Shown here in pieces: positions 33,800-43,261 of a stretch of 64,000 bases of DNA (positions are counted from its first letter, which is position 1; each line of letters starts with the position of its first letter). The position numbers and the translations under genes are program-made. The stretch is from an uncultured Bacteroidales bacterium (GTDB lineage: Bacteria > Bacteroidota > Bacteroidia > Bacteroidales > Paludibacteraceae). Below the pieces are notes generated by a model, which worked only from the letters and a program-made list of their open reading frames with translations, ran no database searches and was not told the DNA's origin. The DNA lies in contig CACZZL010000007.1 in assembly GCA_902785605.1 (NCBI GenBank), forward strand, positions 51,722-115,721, written 5' to 3'.

Positions 33800-35644
33800 G
33801 TGAAGAATATTGTAGTACGATTTTGTGGAGACTCAGGCGACGGAATGCAGTTGACGGGCAACCTGTTTGCTCAATTGGGTGCCGAGTTGGGTCATGAGAT
33901 CTCTACCTTGCCGGATTTTCCGGCAGAGATACGCGCACCGCAAGGAACATTAGGCGGTGTGAGTGGTTTCCAAGTGGAGTTAGGTTCGGAGGTGTATACC
34001 CCGGGTGACAAAGCGGATGTGATTGTGGCAATGAACGCTGCTGCGCTGAAAGTGTGTACGTTAGGTAGTCATTTTAATCACCCGCAGGCGCATTATGACG
34101 AGCAGTTCTCGCTCTATCACCGTCATGCGATTGTGATCGTGGATACCGATTCGTTGACGGACAAGGATCTGGAGAAAGCGCTCTATCACACCGACAATCC
34201 GTTCACGGAGCTGGATATCCCGGAGTCTGTGCAGATTGTGCCGGTGCCGTTGACGACGCTGACCAAAGAGGCGCTCAAGGAGTCCGGCATGGATAATAAA
34301 TCGATGCTCAAGAGCCGTAACATGTTCGCTTTCGGTCTGATCTGTTGGTTGTTCGACGAACCAATGGACAAGGCGATTCATCTGCTGGAGGATAAGTTCA
34401 AGAAGAAACCGGCGCTCGTGGCACCGAACACCAAAGTGATGGTGGACGGTTATAACTACGGCCAGAACCTGGCACTGAGCATTCATCAGATTCATCTGGA
34501 CGGTGCTCCGAGTGAGGCACACGGCACCTATACGTCGATTGCCGGCAACCGTGCAACGGCTTTCGGTCTGATTGCAGCGGCTGAGAAAGCAGGCAAGCAC
34601 CTGTTCCTGGGTTCGTATCCGATCACTCCGGCTACGGATATTCTGCATGAACTGGCAGCACGCAAGGATATGAACGTCATGGCGATTCAGGCCGAGGACG
34701 AGATTGCCGGTGTATGTACGGCTATCGGTGCTGCTTTTGCCGGTGACTTGGCATGTACGACCACTTCCGGTCCGGGCTTGAGCCTCAAATCGGAGGCGAT
34801 TGGTCTGGCTGTGATGGCTGAGTTGCCGTTGGTAGTAGTGGATGTACAACGCGGCGGTCCTTCGACCGGTCTGCCGACCAAGACGGAGCAGACGGACTTG
34901 CTGCAGGCGCTGTACGGCCGTAATGGCGAGTGCCCGGCAGTGGTGCTGGCTGCATCGAGCAGTGCCAACTGTTTTGATTTTGCGTATGAGGCATGTAAGA
35001 TTGCGTTGGAGAACATGACTCCGGTGATCTTGCTGACCGATACGTATCTGGCTAACGGAACGGCGCTGTGGCGTATTCCGAAGTTGGCCGACCTGCCGGC
35101 TATTCATCCGCAGAGCGTGCCTGAGGAGTTGAAGGGCAAGTATAATCCTGCACTGCGTGACGAGCGTGGTGTGCGTTATTGGGCATTCCCGGGCATGGAA
35201 GGATATGAGCACCGTAACATCGGTCTGGAGCGTGATGCTGAGCGTGGTACGATCTCGACTAATCCGGAGAACCATGAAGTGATGGTGCGTGCCCGTCAGG
35301 CGAAGATCGCACAGGTTGCTGATCGCATCCCCGAGTTGAAGGTACAAGGTAATGCATCGAGCGACACTTTGTTAGTCGGTTGGGGTAGTACGGAGGGTCA
35401 TTTGCACGCTTCCGCCAATGAGCTGAATTGTGCGCTGGCGCAGTTCAATTACATCTGCCCGCTGCCGAAGAACACCCGCGAGGTGCTCAGTCAATACAAG
35501 CGCATTATCGTGTGCGAACTCAACACGGGGCAGTTCGCGGCTTATCTTCGCGCACAATTCCCCGAATTACCGATTGAACAATATAACGAAATACAAGGAC
35601 AGCCGTTTGCTGTAGAAAGGATAGTGGAGTATGCAAGCAAGTGA
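33800..35644 (+). CDS. korA: 2-oxoacid:ferredoxin oxidoreductase, fused gamma-alpha subunit
   Basis: This 614-residue subunit begins with the gamma domain (about 1-190: RFCGDSGDGMQLTGNLFAQ, PDFPAEIRAPQGTLGGVSGFQ) followed by the pyrimidine-binding alpha domain (AEKAGKHLFLGSYPITPATDILHEL, TTSGPGLSLKSEAIGLAV). With the beta subunit it oxidises a 2-oxoacid, probably 2-oxoglutarate, to the acyl-CoA with ferredoxin as electron acceptor. The start is a GTG at 33800, supported by the promoter. Substrate choice (Kor against other 2-oxoacids) is an inference from length and layout. Confidence 0.9.
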   Translation: MKNIVVRFCGDSGDGMQLTGNLFAQLGAELGHEISTLPDFPAEIRAPQGTLGGVSGFQVELGSEVYTPGDKADVIVAMNAAALKVCTLGSHFNHPQAHYDEQFSLYHRHAIVIVDTDSLTDKDLEKALYHTDNPFTELDIPESVQIVPVPLTTLTKEALKESGMDNKSMLKSRNMFAFGLICWLFDEPMDKAIHLLEDKFKKKPALVAPNTKVMVDGYNYGQNLALSIHQIHLDGAPSEAHGTYTSIAGNRATAFGLIAAAEKAGKHLFLGSYPITPATDILHELAARKDMNVMAIQAEDEIAGVCTAIGAAFAGDLACTTTSGPGLSLKSEAIGLAVMAELPLVVVDVQRGGPSTGLPTKTEQTDLLQALYGRNGECPAVVLAASSSANCFDFAYEACKIALENMTPVILLTDTYLANGTALWRIPKLADLPAIHPQSVPEELKGKYNPALRDERGVRYWAFPGMEGYEHRNIGLERDAERGTISTNPENHEVMVRARQAKIAQVADRIPELKVQGNASSDTLLVGWGSTEGHLHASANELNCALAQFNYICPLPKNTREVLSQYKRIIVCELNTGQFAAYLRAQFPELPIEQYNEIQGQPFAVERIVEYASK

Positions 35645-36665
35645 TTTTAAATCGGACCAATACGTACGTTTCTGCCCGGGTTGCGGTGACCATGCTATCT
35701 GCATGGCGCTGCAGAAAGCGATGGCGCAAATAGGCATTCCGACCCATCAGATAGCGGTGGTGTCCGGTATCGGTTGTTCAAGCCGTATGCCGCATTATCT
35801 CAACACCTACGGATTCAATACGATTCATGGTCGTGGCGGTGCGGTAGCGACAGGTGTCAAGACCTCTCATCCTGAGTTGACCGTTTGGCAGATGAGCGGT
35901 GACGGAGACTGTTTCGCCATTGGAGGCAATCATTTCATTCATGAGATTCGCCGTAATGTGGATCTGAATGTATGCGTATTCAACAACCGTATCTACGGTC
36001 TGACCAAAGGTCAGTACAGCCCGACGAGCCCGAAGGGTTTCGTATCCAAGTCCAGTCCGTTCGGTACAGCGGAGCGTCCGTTCGTTCCGGCACAGCTGGT
36101 GCTGGGTGCAGGCGGTACGTTCTTTGCCCGCACGCTGGATGTGGATATGCCGACGACGGTCGATTGTCTCGTAGCAGCGAAAGAGCACAAGGGCTGTTCG
36201 ATTGTGGAGTGTCTGGTTAACTGCGTGATTTTCAACAACGGAACACACGCATGGATTGCAGACCGTGAGCAACGAGCAGAGCACTCGATCATCCTTAAGC
36301 ACGGCGAGAAGATGATTTTCGGCAAGGACAACGACAAGGGTCTGGCGGTTGAGATTGACCCGGTTACGTTTGTGCCGAAGATGATCGTGGTACCGGCAGA
36401 TGATCCGCGTGTGCTGGTTCATGACGCGCACCAACCGGATCCAACACTGCACCGTCTGCTCGGTCTGATGGGCCAAGAGCGGTTTACGGATGTGAGTGAT
36501 CAGACGGAGGCCAGTGACCTGCCGGTAGCACTCGGCGTGATCCGTAGTGTAGAGGCCGAGACCTATGATCACGCTGTCAATCAGCAGATTGCAGACGTAC
36601 GTGAGAAAGCCAAAGCGAAGAACTTCGACGAACTGACGGCTACGTTGGAGAGTTGGACGATGTAA
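35631..36665 (+). CDS. korB: 2-oxoacid:ferredoxin oxidoreductase, beta subunit
   Basis: This 344-residue TPP-binding subunit has FCPGCGDHAI near the start, SGIGCSSRMPHY, and the thiamine diphosphate motif GDGDCFAIGGNHFIHEIRRN with NNRIYGLTKGQ. It overlaps korA by 14 nt. There is no separate ferredoxin-like delta subunit beside it, as usual for the two-subunit Bacteroidetes form. The stop codon is followed at once by a heptanucleotide island. Confidence 0.93.
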   Translation: MQASDFKSDQYVRFCPGCGDHAICMALQKAMAQIGIPTHQIAVVSGIGCSSRMPHYLNTYGFNTIHGRGGAVATGVKTSHPELTVWQMSGDGDCFAIGGNHFIHEIRRNVDLNVCVFNNRIYGLTKGQYSPTSPKGFVSKSSPFGTAERPFVPAQLVLGAGGTFFARTLDVDMPTTVDCLVAAKEHKGCSIVECLVNCVIFNNGTHAWIADREQRAEHSIILKHGEKMIFGKDNDKGLAVEIDPVTFVPKMIVVPADDPRVLVHDAHQPDPTLHRLLGLMGQERFTDVSDQTEASDLPVALGVIRSVEAETYDHAVNQQIADVREKAKAKNFDELTATLESWTM

Positions 36666-36692
36666 TGGCTAAAGGTTAGAGGCTAAAGGCTA
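36665..36692. repeat. Heptanucleotide island between korB and rsgA, CTTTCGC family (reverse complement)
   Basis: Four units (ATGGCTA, AAGGTTA, GAGGCTA, AAGGCTA) fill the gap between the two convergent genes and supply the stop codon of rsgA. Confidence 0.88.
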
Positions 36693-37613
36693 ACGGTATT
36701 TACTTTCGTCACAATCGCCTAACAGCGAAAGATACGATTCGTAGCGGGAGATAGCGATATCTCCCGTTATTATTTTGTCTTGTACAGCACAGCCGGGTTC
36801 GTGGGTGTGCGTGCAGTTGCCGAATCGGCAGTCACGACCGGCTTTGAAGATCTCCGGAAAATAATGACTCACTTCTTCTTTCTCGAAATCAATCGTTCCA
36901 AAACCTTTGATGCCCGGGGTGTCAATAATGGCGAAAGGCGAATGGTTATTGGACGAAGGGTAGAAATACATCTCGGAGAAGGTGGTGGTGTGCATACCTT
37001 TGTCGTGTGCATCGGAGATCTTGCCGGTGCGGGTCATCTCTCGTCCGAAGAGGGCATTGAGAAGGGTGGATTTGCCGACACCTGAGTTACCGGAGAGCAA
37101 GGTCGTTTGGCCTTCGAGTAAAGGTAAAATAGCTGAAGGCTGAAGGCTGATAGCTGAAATCTCCATCGTTCGGTATCCAATGGATTCGTAGAGCGCACGC
37201 AGTTCAGCGAGTTGTGCAAGTTTGTCTTCATTCAGCAGGTCAATCTTATTAAATATAAGGAGCGCGCGCACGCGATATGCCTCGCAGGTGGCGAGGAAAC
37301 GATCGATGAACGTGGTGCTTGTGACCGGATGGTTGACGGTGACGATGAGGGCTACCTGGTCAATGTTGGCGGCCAGGATATGACTCTCTTTGCTGAGATT
37401 GGTGGATTTACGGATGATGTAGTTACGCCGTTCTTCGACATCGGTGATCCAGCCCTCATCCACTTGGACGTAGTCTCCGACGGCTACGGGGTTGGTACTA
37501 CGGATGCCACGGATACGGAAATTGCCTTTGATGCGGCACTCCGTATCCGTACCATCGTCCATTCGAACGATGTAACTGCTACCCGTGGATTTAATGACTA
37601 ATCCTTTCGCCAT
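36690..37613 (-). CDS. rsgA: Ribosome small subunit-dependent GTPase A
   Basis: This 307-residue circularly permuted GTPase helps mature the 30S subunit. It has an N-terminal OB domain, G4 motif NKID (122-125), P-loop GNSGVGKST (175-183), G3 DTPG, and the C-terminal zinc site with CRFGNCTHTHEPGC. Residues 153-162 are encoded by a heptanucleotide island just before the P-loop domain. The start codon itself lies in a second island (37604-37638). Confidence 0.95.
   Translation of the reverse strand: MAKGLVIKSTGSSYIVRMDDGTDTECRIKGNFRIRGIRSTNPVAVGDYVQVDEGWITDVEERRNYIIRKSTNLSKESHILAANIDQVALIVTVNHPVTSTTFIDRFLATCEAYRVRALLIFNKIDLLNEDKLAQLAELRALYESIGYRTMEISAISLQPSAILPLLEGQTTLLSGNSGVGKSTLLNALFGREMTRTGKISDAHDKGMHTTTFSEMYFYPSSNNHSPFAIIDTPGIKGFGTIDFEKEEVSHYFPEIFKAGRDCRFGNCTHTHEPGCAVQDKIITGDIAISRYESYLSLLGDCDESKYR
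37129..37156. repeat. Heptanucleotide island, xxxxCTG family, in rsgA
   Basis: Four units (ATAGCTG, AAGGCTG, AAGGCTG, ATAGCTG) lie in frame in rsgA and encode a Ser/Ala/Ile/Leu/Gln stretch. Confidence 0.92.
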
Positions 37614-37638
37614 TAACCGTTAGCCTTTCGCCTTTATC
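37604..37638. repeat. Heptanucleotide island over the rsgA start codon, CTTTCGC family
   Basis: Five units (CTTTCGC, CATTAAC, CGTTAGC, CTTTCGC, CTTTATC) span the frr-rsgA spacer. On the minus strand the island supplies the rsgA start (ATGGCGAAAGG) and the frr 3' end. Confidence 0.9.
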
Positions 37639-38200
37639 AGACCGTCATGATCTCTTTTTCCTTGGCTGCGTAGAGGGCTTCGACCTTAGCGATATACTTA
37701 TCGTGTGTCTTTTGCATTTCCTCTTCGGCATCCTTCTCGATATCCTCGCTCAGGCCGTTCTTGACGAGTTTCTTAAACTCCTCAATGGCATCACGGCGTG
37801 CATTACGGATGGACATCTTAGCCTCTTCCAATTCGCCTTTGCACTGCTTGCAGAGGTCGCGACGACGCTCTTCGGTCAGCGGCGGAAGGATGAGACGAAT
37901 GGTCTCACCGTTGTTAGACGGTGCGAGTCCGATGTTGGAGTTGATGATGGCGCGCTCGATCTCACCGATCAGTTTCTTCTCCCACGGCGTGATGGCGATC
38001 GTGCGTGCATCCGGTGTGGTGATGGTGGCGCAGTTAGCCAGCGGTGACATAGCTCCGTAGTAGTCAATTTTAATTGGATCTAAGATACGCGGGTTGGCTT
38101 TACCTGCACGGATGTGCTGGAGGGTGTCGTCGAGGTGAGCGACTGAGTTCTGCATCTGCTCTTCAGCTGCGTTTTGATACAATTCAAGTTCGTCTTCCAT
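37637..38200 (-). CDS. frr: Ribosome recycling factor
   Basis: This 187-residue protein has the RRF length and signatures: [17 protein letters not shown], and [19 protein letters not shown] in the long helical domain. It splits post-termination ribosomes together with EF-G. It follows pyrH by 4 nt, the classic pyrH-frr arrangement. Confidence 0.97.
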   Translation of the reverse strand: MEDELELYQNAAEEQMQNSVAHLDDTLQHIRAGKANPRILDPIKIDYYGAMSPLANCATITTPDARTIAITPWEKKLIGEIERAIINSNIGLAPSNNGETIRLILPPLTEERRRDLCKQCKGELEEAKMSIRNARRDAIEEFKKLVKNGLSEDIEKDAEEEMQKTHDKYIAKVEALYAAKEKEIMTV

Positions 38201-38204
38201 ACTA

Positions 38205-38909
38205 TTAGGGTTTTACGAGAGTACCAATGGCCTCTCCGTTAATAACTTTTTCTAAATTACCTACCTGATCCATGTTGAACACATAGATGGGCAGTCCGTT
38301 CTCTTTGCACATGACGGTGGCGGTGAGATCCATGACCTTGAGTCCGCGGCGGATCACTTCGTCATAGGTGATCTCGTTGAACTTCGTAGCGGTAGGATCC
38401 TTCTCCGGGTCTGCGGTGTAGATGCCGTCCACGCGGGTACCTTTGAGCATCACGTCGGCTTTGATCTCCAGTGCGCGAAGCGATGAACCGGTGTCGGTGG
38501 TGAAGTAGGGTGCACCTGTTCCTCCGGCGAGAATGACTACATTGCCTTTGTCCAGCAGTCGTTGTGCTTTGGCAGGGCTGTAGAAATCACCGATGGGCTC
38601 CATGCGGATGGAGGTCAGTACACGAACGGGTTGACCGATGGACTCCAATGCGGAAGCAAGCGCCAAGGCATTGATGACCGTAGCTAACATACCCATTTGG
38701 TCGCCTTTGACGCGGTCAAAACCGCGTTGTGCGCCCGACAGGCCGCGGAAGATGTTTCCTCCGCCAATGACGATACCTACCTGCACACCGCGTTGTGCGA
38801 TGTTCTTCACTTGCTCGGCATATTCCGCCAAACGTTGGTTATCGATACCTTGCTTACTCTCTCCGGCAAGGCTCTCGCCGGACAGTTTTAAAAGTATGCG
38901 TTTGTACAT
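38205..38909 (-). CDS. pyrH: UMP kinase
   Basis: This 234-residue hexameric kinase of the amino-acid kinase fold phosphorylates UMP. Motifs: [35 protein letters not shown] and [12 protein letters not shown]. It is full length and sits directly upstream of frr. Confidence 0.97.
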   Translation of the reverse strand: MYKRILLKLSGESLAGESKQGIDNQRLAEYAEQVKNIAQRGVQVGIVIGGGNIFRGLSGAQRGFDRVKGDQMGMLATVINALALASALESIGQPVRVLTSIRMEPIGDFYSPAKAQRLLDKGNVVILAGGTGAPYFTTDTGSSLRALEIKADVMLKGTRVDGIYTADPEKDPTATKFNEITYDEVIRRGLKVMDLTATVMCKENGLPIYVFNMDQVGNLEKVINGEAIGTLVKP

Positions 38910-38924
38910 AGTGTATTAGCGTTG

Positions 38925-39470
38925 TTATTGTTCGAGTCCGGAGTCGCTCCGGTACCACGAAGCGTACATGGCATAATTGTTAGCAATTTTTTTATTGATC
39001 TCTGCGGTCTGGGCCGGGTCGGCTTTCTTAATGAATTTAGCCGGCACACCTCCCCAGATCTCGTGCGGGCCGATCTGCGTACCCTTGAGCACAAGCGCGT
39101 TAGCTGCTACGATGGCTCCTTCGCCCACGTGGGCATCGTCGAGGAGGGTAGCACCCATGCCGATCAGAGCGTAGTCATCCACATTGGCTCCGTGGATGGT
39201 GACGTTGTGTCCTACGGACACGTAGTCGCCGAGACGGATGGTGGATTTTTGGTACAACGTGTGCAGCACCGCACCGTCTTGGATGTTACAGTGCTTACCG
39301 ATGACGATGGTATTGACATCGCCACGCAGCACCGCGTTGAACCACAGACTCGATCCATCACCCACCGTCACATCGCCAACGACCGTGGCGTTCTCCGCCA
39401 TGAACACGTCGTCAGCAATGTGCGGGGTAAGAATCTCACCGTTTCGATTAATGGTTTTGATTAGTGCCAT
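38925..39470 (-). CDS. Gamma-carbonic-anhydrase-family hexapeptide protein
   Basis: This 181-residue left-handed beta-helix protein has the hexapeptide repeats of the gamma-CA/PaaY family (VVGDVTVGDGSSLWFNAVLRGD, IQDGAVLHT, GHNVTIHG). Metal-ligand-like histidines are present at the expected HTL, GHN and HG positions. It may be a carbonic anhydrase or an acyltransferase-like relative; activity cannot be told from sequence. It follows the triose-phosphate isomerase gene in the same direction. Confidence 0.9.
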   Translation of the reverse strand: MALIKTINRNGEILTPHIADDVFMAENATVVGDVTVGDGSSLWFNAVLRGDVNTIVIGKHCNIQDGAVLHTLYQKSTIRLGDYVSVGHNVTIHGANVDDYALIGMGATLLDDAHVGEGAIVAANALVLKGTQIGPHEIWGGVPAKFIKKADPAQTAEINKKIANNYAMYASWYRSDSGLEQ

Positions 39471-39488
39471 TGTCCCGAATGGTTAAGT

Positions 39489-39507
39489 TGCTCCGGTTCT
39501 AAACCGG
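39489..39507. repeat. Short palindromic repeat TGCT-CCGGTT-CTA-AACCGG
   Basis: A 6-bp inverted repeat around CTA in the tpiA / gamma-CA spacer. A second copy with a compensating base change lies inside a coding region at 47471-47489. Confidence 0.65.
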
Positions 39508-40260
39508 TTATCTTGCAGCGATGATCGCCAGGAATTTCTCTGCTACGAGGGCAGCGCCACCGATCAGGCCACCGTCGATATCCGGGCAAGCGAAGAGCTC
39601 AGCAGCGTTCTTCTCGTTGCAGCTACCGCCGTAGAGGATGGTGGTGTTGTCGGCAGCCTCTTTACCATATTTGTCTGCTACGAGACCGCGGATGTATGCA
39701 TGAATCTCCTGTGCCTGAGCCGGGGTAGCGGTCAGACCGGTACCGATTGCCCAAACGGGTTCGTAAGCGAGGGTGATGTTCTTCCACTCCTCAGCGCTCA
39801 GACCGAAGACAGAGCCCTCGAGTTGTGCTTTCACTACCTCGTTCTGCTTGCCTGCCTCACGCTCCTCTTTCACCTCACCGATGCAGAAGATGACCTTCAG
39901 ACCGTTCGCGAGTGCGAGACGGGTCTTCTCTGCCAACATCTCATAGGATTCAGCGTAGTACTGACGACGCTCCGAGTGACCGAGAATCACGTACTCAGCA
40001 CCGGTGGATTTTACCATCTCAGCACTTACTTCTCCGGTGTATGCACCCTTCTCGTGATCTGCGCAGTTCTCAGCAGCCACCTTGATAGCCGAACCCTTGA
40101 GCAACTCAGCAACGGTAGCCAAGTGGATGAACGGTGTGCCGATAACAACGGCGCACTTCGGTTCTTTTACTGCTTCTTTCAACTCGGTAGCCAATGCTAC
40201 ACCTTCCTGCAGGTTCTTGTTCATTTTCCAGTTACCTGCAACCATTTTAATTCTTGCCAT
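39508..40260 (-). CDS. tpiA: Triose-phosphate isomerase
   Basis: This 250-residue glycolytic enzyme has the substrate Lys in GNWKMNK (Lys12), catalytic His in LGHSERR and Glu in [11 protein letters not shown], and the phosphate loop [10 protein letters not shown] start at ATG 40260, where the family N-terminus [11 protein letters not shown] begins; a longer frame upstream reads non-coding sequence. Confidence 0.97.
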   Translation of the reverse strand: MARIKMVAGNWKMNKNLQEGVALATELKEAVKEPKCAVVIGTPFIHLATVAELLKGSAIKVAAENCADHEKGAYTGEVSAEMVKSTGAEYVILGHSERRQYYAESYEMLAEKTRLALANGLKVIFCIGEVKEEREAGKQNEVVKAQLEGSVFGLSAEEWKNITLAYEPVWAIGTGLTATPAQAQEIHAYIRGLVADKYGKEAADNTTILYGGSCNEKNAAELFACPDIDGGLIGGAALVAEKFLAIIAAR

Positions 40261-40291
40261 AGTTATACTAATTTTTTTTGATTTGTGATTT

Positions 40292-41413
40292 TCAATATTC
40301 AAACTCCACGTTCCGGAGGTTATGCTTCTCCATGACTGTACCGTTCTGCACAATGATCAGGCCCGGGTTCGCACGCACGATGGTCTTAAGCGTGACAGGG
40401 TCGGTGTAGCAGAAAGTGGAGTAGGCGGTCTCTTCGTCCCATCCGATCTCTTCTGCCAGTGCGATGATCTCATCCTCACCCGAGCCGGTCAGGATATGTA
40501 TATTGGGGTACACGTGCACGCTTGCCATCACTTTGCCAAGCTGCTTGCGGTCCATCTTGTGGATGTCGTAGATGATGATGAGCGCTACGGGTTCTTCGGA
40601 TTCGAGCACATCCTCTGTGATATCTTCAAACTCCATGGTCATGATCTCGAAGTCGTGTATGGGTGCTTCGAAACCTTTCTTGACGAGCACGGATTTCTGA
40701 TCCACAAAAGTCCATTCGGGATCCCCCTTCGGATAATTCTCCAGCGTGAACTCTTGCTCTACGCCGTCCTTGGCATAGATGAGTTTGATGTCATAGACAT
40801 CGGGTTCGGCATCTTCCGGTATCTCCATGAGCGTCGGAATATGATTGCCGATTTTGTACGGGCGGAAATCCATTGGCGGCAGGTGGGTATAGCTGTAGTA
40901 CATGATTCCTCCGGCTATGCCGAGTCCACACACGGCGATGACCAGTTCCATCCACCAGGAGAAGGTATGCGGAATGGCTTTTTGACAGCACAACAGGATA
41001 ATTACCAGGACAAGCAGTACGATGTTCTTGTAGAACGTCTGCCAATTGGTGAGCACGAGGGCATCCCCGAAACAACCGCAGTCAGAGACGGGGTTCGTGA
41101 GGGCGATCCACAGCGTGAGCGGTGTCATGACAAGCATGAACAGCAGTGTGAGCCAACTCGTCCATTTGGTGCGGACATTCGTCAGCAGACACACACCGAG
41201 CAGGAACTCCAGTGCGATGAGGCACACGGCTGCGACACCGGCATACGGCAGCAGGTCGTTGCACCATCCACCGAAAGCTTTGAGGTAGTCCTCTATCTTA
41301 TACACTGTGCCAAGCGGGTCCACGGCTTTGACGAATCCTGAGAACAGGAACGTGATGGCGAGTAGGGTTCGGCTGATACTGCCGATGATGTGAGTAAGTT
41401 TATTTGCTTTCAT
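40292..41413 (-). CDS. BT_3928-like DoxX/MauE-type membrane protein
   Basis: This 373-residue protein has a DoxX/MauE-type membrane domain (about 1-175, four or five helices) with the motif SDCGCFGDA (111-114 = DCGC), which is typical of members that pass electrons between quinone and thiols. The C-terminal 200 residues look like a thioredoxin-type fold without a CxxC pair. I recall this layout as the BT_3928 family in Bacteroides. It overlaps the DUF1599 gene by 14 nt. A second protein of this kind is encoded at 45294-46181. Confidence 0.8.
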   Translation of the reverse strand: MKANKLTHIIGSISRTLLAITFLFSGFVKAVDPLGTVYKIEDYLKAFGGWCNDLLPYAGVAAVCLIALEFLLGVCLLTNVRTKWTSWLTLLFMLVMTPLTLWIALTNPVSDCGCFGDALVLTNWQTFYKNIVLLVLVIILLCCQKAIPHTFSWWMELVIAVCGLGIAGGIMYYSYTHLPPMDFRPYKIGNHIPTLMEIPEDAEPDVYDIKLIYAKDGVEQEFTLENYPKGDPEWTFVDQKSVLVKKGFEAPIHDFEIMTMEFEDITEDVLESEEPVALIIIYDIHKMDRKQLGKVMASVHVYPNIHILTGSGEDEIIALAEEIGWDEETAYSTFCYTDPVTLKTIVRANPGLIIVQNGTVMEKHNLRNVEFEY

Positions 41414-41939
41414 AATGAATCAAATCGAATATTGCGTAATTAATGATATCGAAGTAATTGCCTTCGACCCCTTCGGAAGCGATCGTCGTTCCGCCGTGCT
41501 CGAGGATGGTTTTGATACGAATGATCTTAGCGAGGATCATGTCAACAATGCCCTCTTTGCTCATCTCGCGCCATGCCTCTCCGTAGTCATGGTTCTTGCG
41601 CAGCATCAGTTCCTTGGCCTCGTTGATCACCTCGTCGTACAGACGCGCAGCATCCTCGTTGCTGATATCCACGTTGTCAGCATAGCCTTTGCGGTCCTGA
41701 ATGATGGCCATCACACCGTAGTTAACGATGGCGCGCAGGTTGCCCTCGATGTCATCGCCTACGAGGCTGACACCGGTCTCTTGACGCTGACGGATGTTGC
41801 ACACCTTGATGTACAACTGGTCCGTGATGCCGTGCAGGCGGAAGATGCGCCATGACGCACCGTAGTCCTGCATCTTATCCGTGAAGATAGCCCGGCATTT
41901 CGCCGTCACCTGATCAAACTCTTTTACCGTATCGTGCAT
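41400..41939 (-). CDS. DUF1599 domain protein
   Basis: This 179-residue protein contains two similar halves, each with a K-x2-DYG-x2-W motif ([12 protein letters not shown] and [12 protein letters not shown]) and an I-EGN-x2-DI/AIVNY segment. This is the known DUF1599 family, found widely in Bacteroidetes and related to nucleotide-modifying MazG-like folds; its function is not established. It overlaps hisS and the DoxX-type gene. Confidence 0.9.
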   Translation of the reverse strand: MHDTVKEFDQVTAKCRAIFTDKMQDYGASWRIFRLHGITDQLYIKVCNIRQRQETGVSLVGDDIEGNLRAIVNYGVMAIIQDRKGYADNVDISNEDAARLYDEVINEAKELMLRKNHDYGEAWREMSKEGIVDMILAKIIRIKTILEHGGTTIASEGVEGNYFDIINYAIFDLIHYESK

Positions 41940-43231
41940 AATTCGTCCAATGTTACCTGTTTCTGTTCACCGGTTGTCATGTCCTTGAGCATGACGGTGT
42001 TGGTCTCCATCTCATTGCCTCCGACGATGGCTACAAACGGAATCTGCTTGTCATCCGCATAACCCATTTGTTTCTTCATCTTGGTGGGTTCGGGATAGAC
42101 CTCCACGGCGATGTTATGTGCCCGCAGCTCTTTCGCCCATTTCAACGCATATTTTAATTCATCTGCGCCGAAGGTTGCGAATAGAACTTGTGTAGCGGAT
42201 TGCAATTCCTTCGGGAATAAATCCAACTCCGTCAGCACGTCGTAGATACGGTCGGCACCGAATGAGATTCCGACACCGGATACGCCGGGCAGACCGAAGA
42301 TGCCGGTTAGGTTGTCGTAGCGGCCACCACCGGTGATGGAGCCGATCTGGGCATCAAGCGCTTTGACTTCGAAGATCGCGCCGGTGTAGTAGTTAAGTCC
42401 GCGTGCGAGGCAGAGGTCGAGTTCGATGGATAATGTGCATCCTACATTCTCCAATAAGCGGAAGACCTCTTCCATCTCCGCCACGCCCTTGAGACCCGTT
42501 TCGCTGGAAGCGAGAATGGTGTGGAGAGCAGTCAGTTTGTCTGCGGTTGTACCGCTGAGGTTGAGGATCGGCTGCAACTTAGCCACTTGCTCCTCGTTCA
42601 GACCGCGTTCGATGAGTTCGGTATTGACTGCCTCGACACCGATCTTATCCAGTTTGTCGATGGCTACGGTGATATCGATCATCTTATCCGGCGCACCGAT
42701 GACTTCGGCGATGCCGGCCAGGATCTTGCGGTTGTTGATATGCAGGCACACGCGGATACCCAAACGGCGATAGACCTCTTCTACGATCTGAATCAGTTCC
42801 AGTTCACCGAGCAGGCTGTCCGAACCGATCACATCCACGTCACACTGGTAGAACTCGCGATACCGTCCTTTCTGCGGACGGTCTGCACGCCATACGGGTT
42901 GAATCTGAAAGCGCTTAAACGGAAAACTCAGTTCCTCGCGGTGCTGTACCACGTAGCGCGCAAACGGAACGGTCAGGTCATATCGTAGTCCTTTCTCCGG
43001 TGCCAAGGCCGCTTTCTCACCGCTGTTCTGAATGCGGAACAGCAGTTTGTCGCCTTCCTCGCCGTACTTACCCATTAGGGTAGACAGGTTCTCCATGGAC
43101 GGTGTCTCAATCTGCTGAAAACCGTACAGCATGAACACCGATTTGATGGTATCGAAGATATAATTGCGGCGCGCCATCTCCACTTGTCCGAAATCACGCG
43201 TGCCCTTGGGTATACTTGGTTTTTGTGCCAT
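41924..43231 (-). CDS. hisS: Histidine-tRNA ligase
   Basis: This 435-residue class II synthetase has motif 2 ([26 protein letters not shown]), the histidine-binding ARGLNYYTG and GGRYDNL, and a C-terminal anticodon-binding domain. It charges tRNA-His. A heptanucleotide island fills the 27-nt spacer to kdtA upstream. Confidence 0.97.
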   Translation of the reverse strand: MAQKPSIPKGTRDFGQVEMARRNYIFDTIKSVFMLYGFQQIETPSMENLSTLMGKYGEEGDKLLFRIQNSGEKAALAPEKGLRYDLTVPFARYVVQHREELSFPFKRFQIQPVWRADRPQKGRYREFYQCDVDVIGSDSLLGELELIQIVEEVYRRLGIRVCLHINNRKILAGIAEVIGAPDKMIDITVAIDKLDKIGVEAVNTELIERGLNEEQVAKLQPILNLSGTTADKLTALHTILASSETGLKGVAEMEEVFRLLENVGCTLSIELDLCLARGLNYYTGAIFEVKALDAQIGSITGGGRYDNLTGIFGLPGVSGVGISFGADRIYDVLTELDLFPKELQSATQVLFATFGADELKYALKWAKELRAHNIAVEVYPEPTKMKKQMGYADDKQIPFVAIVGGNEMETNTVMLKDMTTGEQKQVTLDELCTIR

Positions 43232-43233
43232 AT

Positions 43234-43261
43234 TCTTTAAACTTTAAACATTAAACTTTCA
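43234..43261. repeat. Intergenic heptanucleotide island, ACTTTAA family
   Basis: Four units (TCTTTAA, ACTTTAA, ACATTAA, ACTTTCA) span the spacer from the kdtA stop to just before the hisS ATG. Confidence 0.85.

Noticed and set aside
34061-35347. 428-codon open frame on the minus strand opposite the korA gene
   Set aside because: It is the shadow of a well-conserved enzyme gene; composition is Arg/His/Gln/Leu-rich as expected of antisense reading and it has no start context or family signature.
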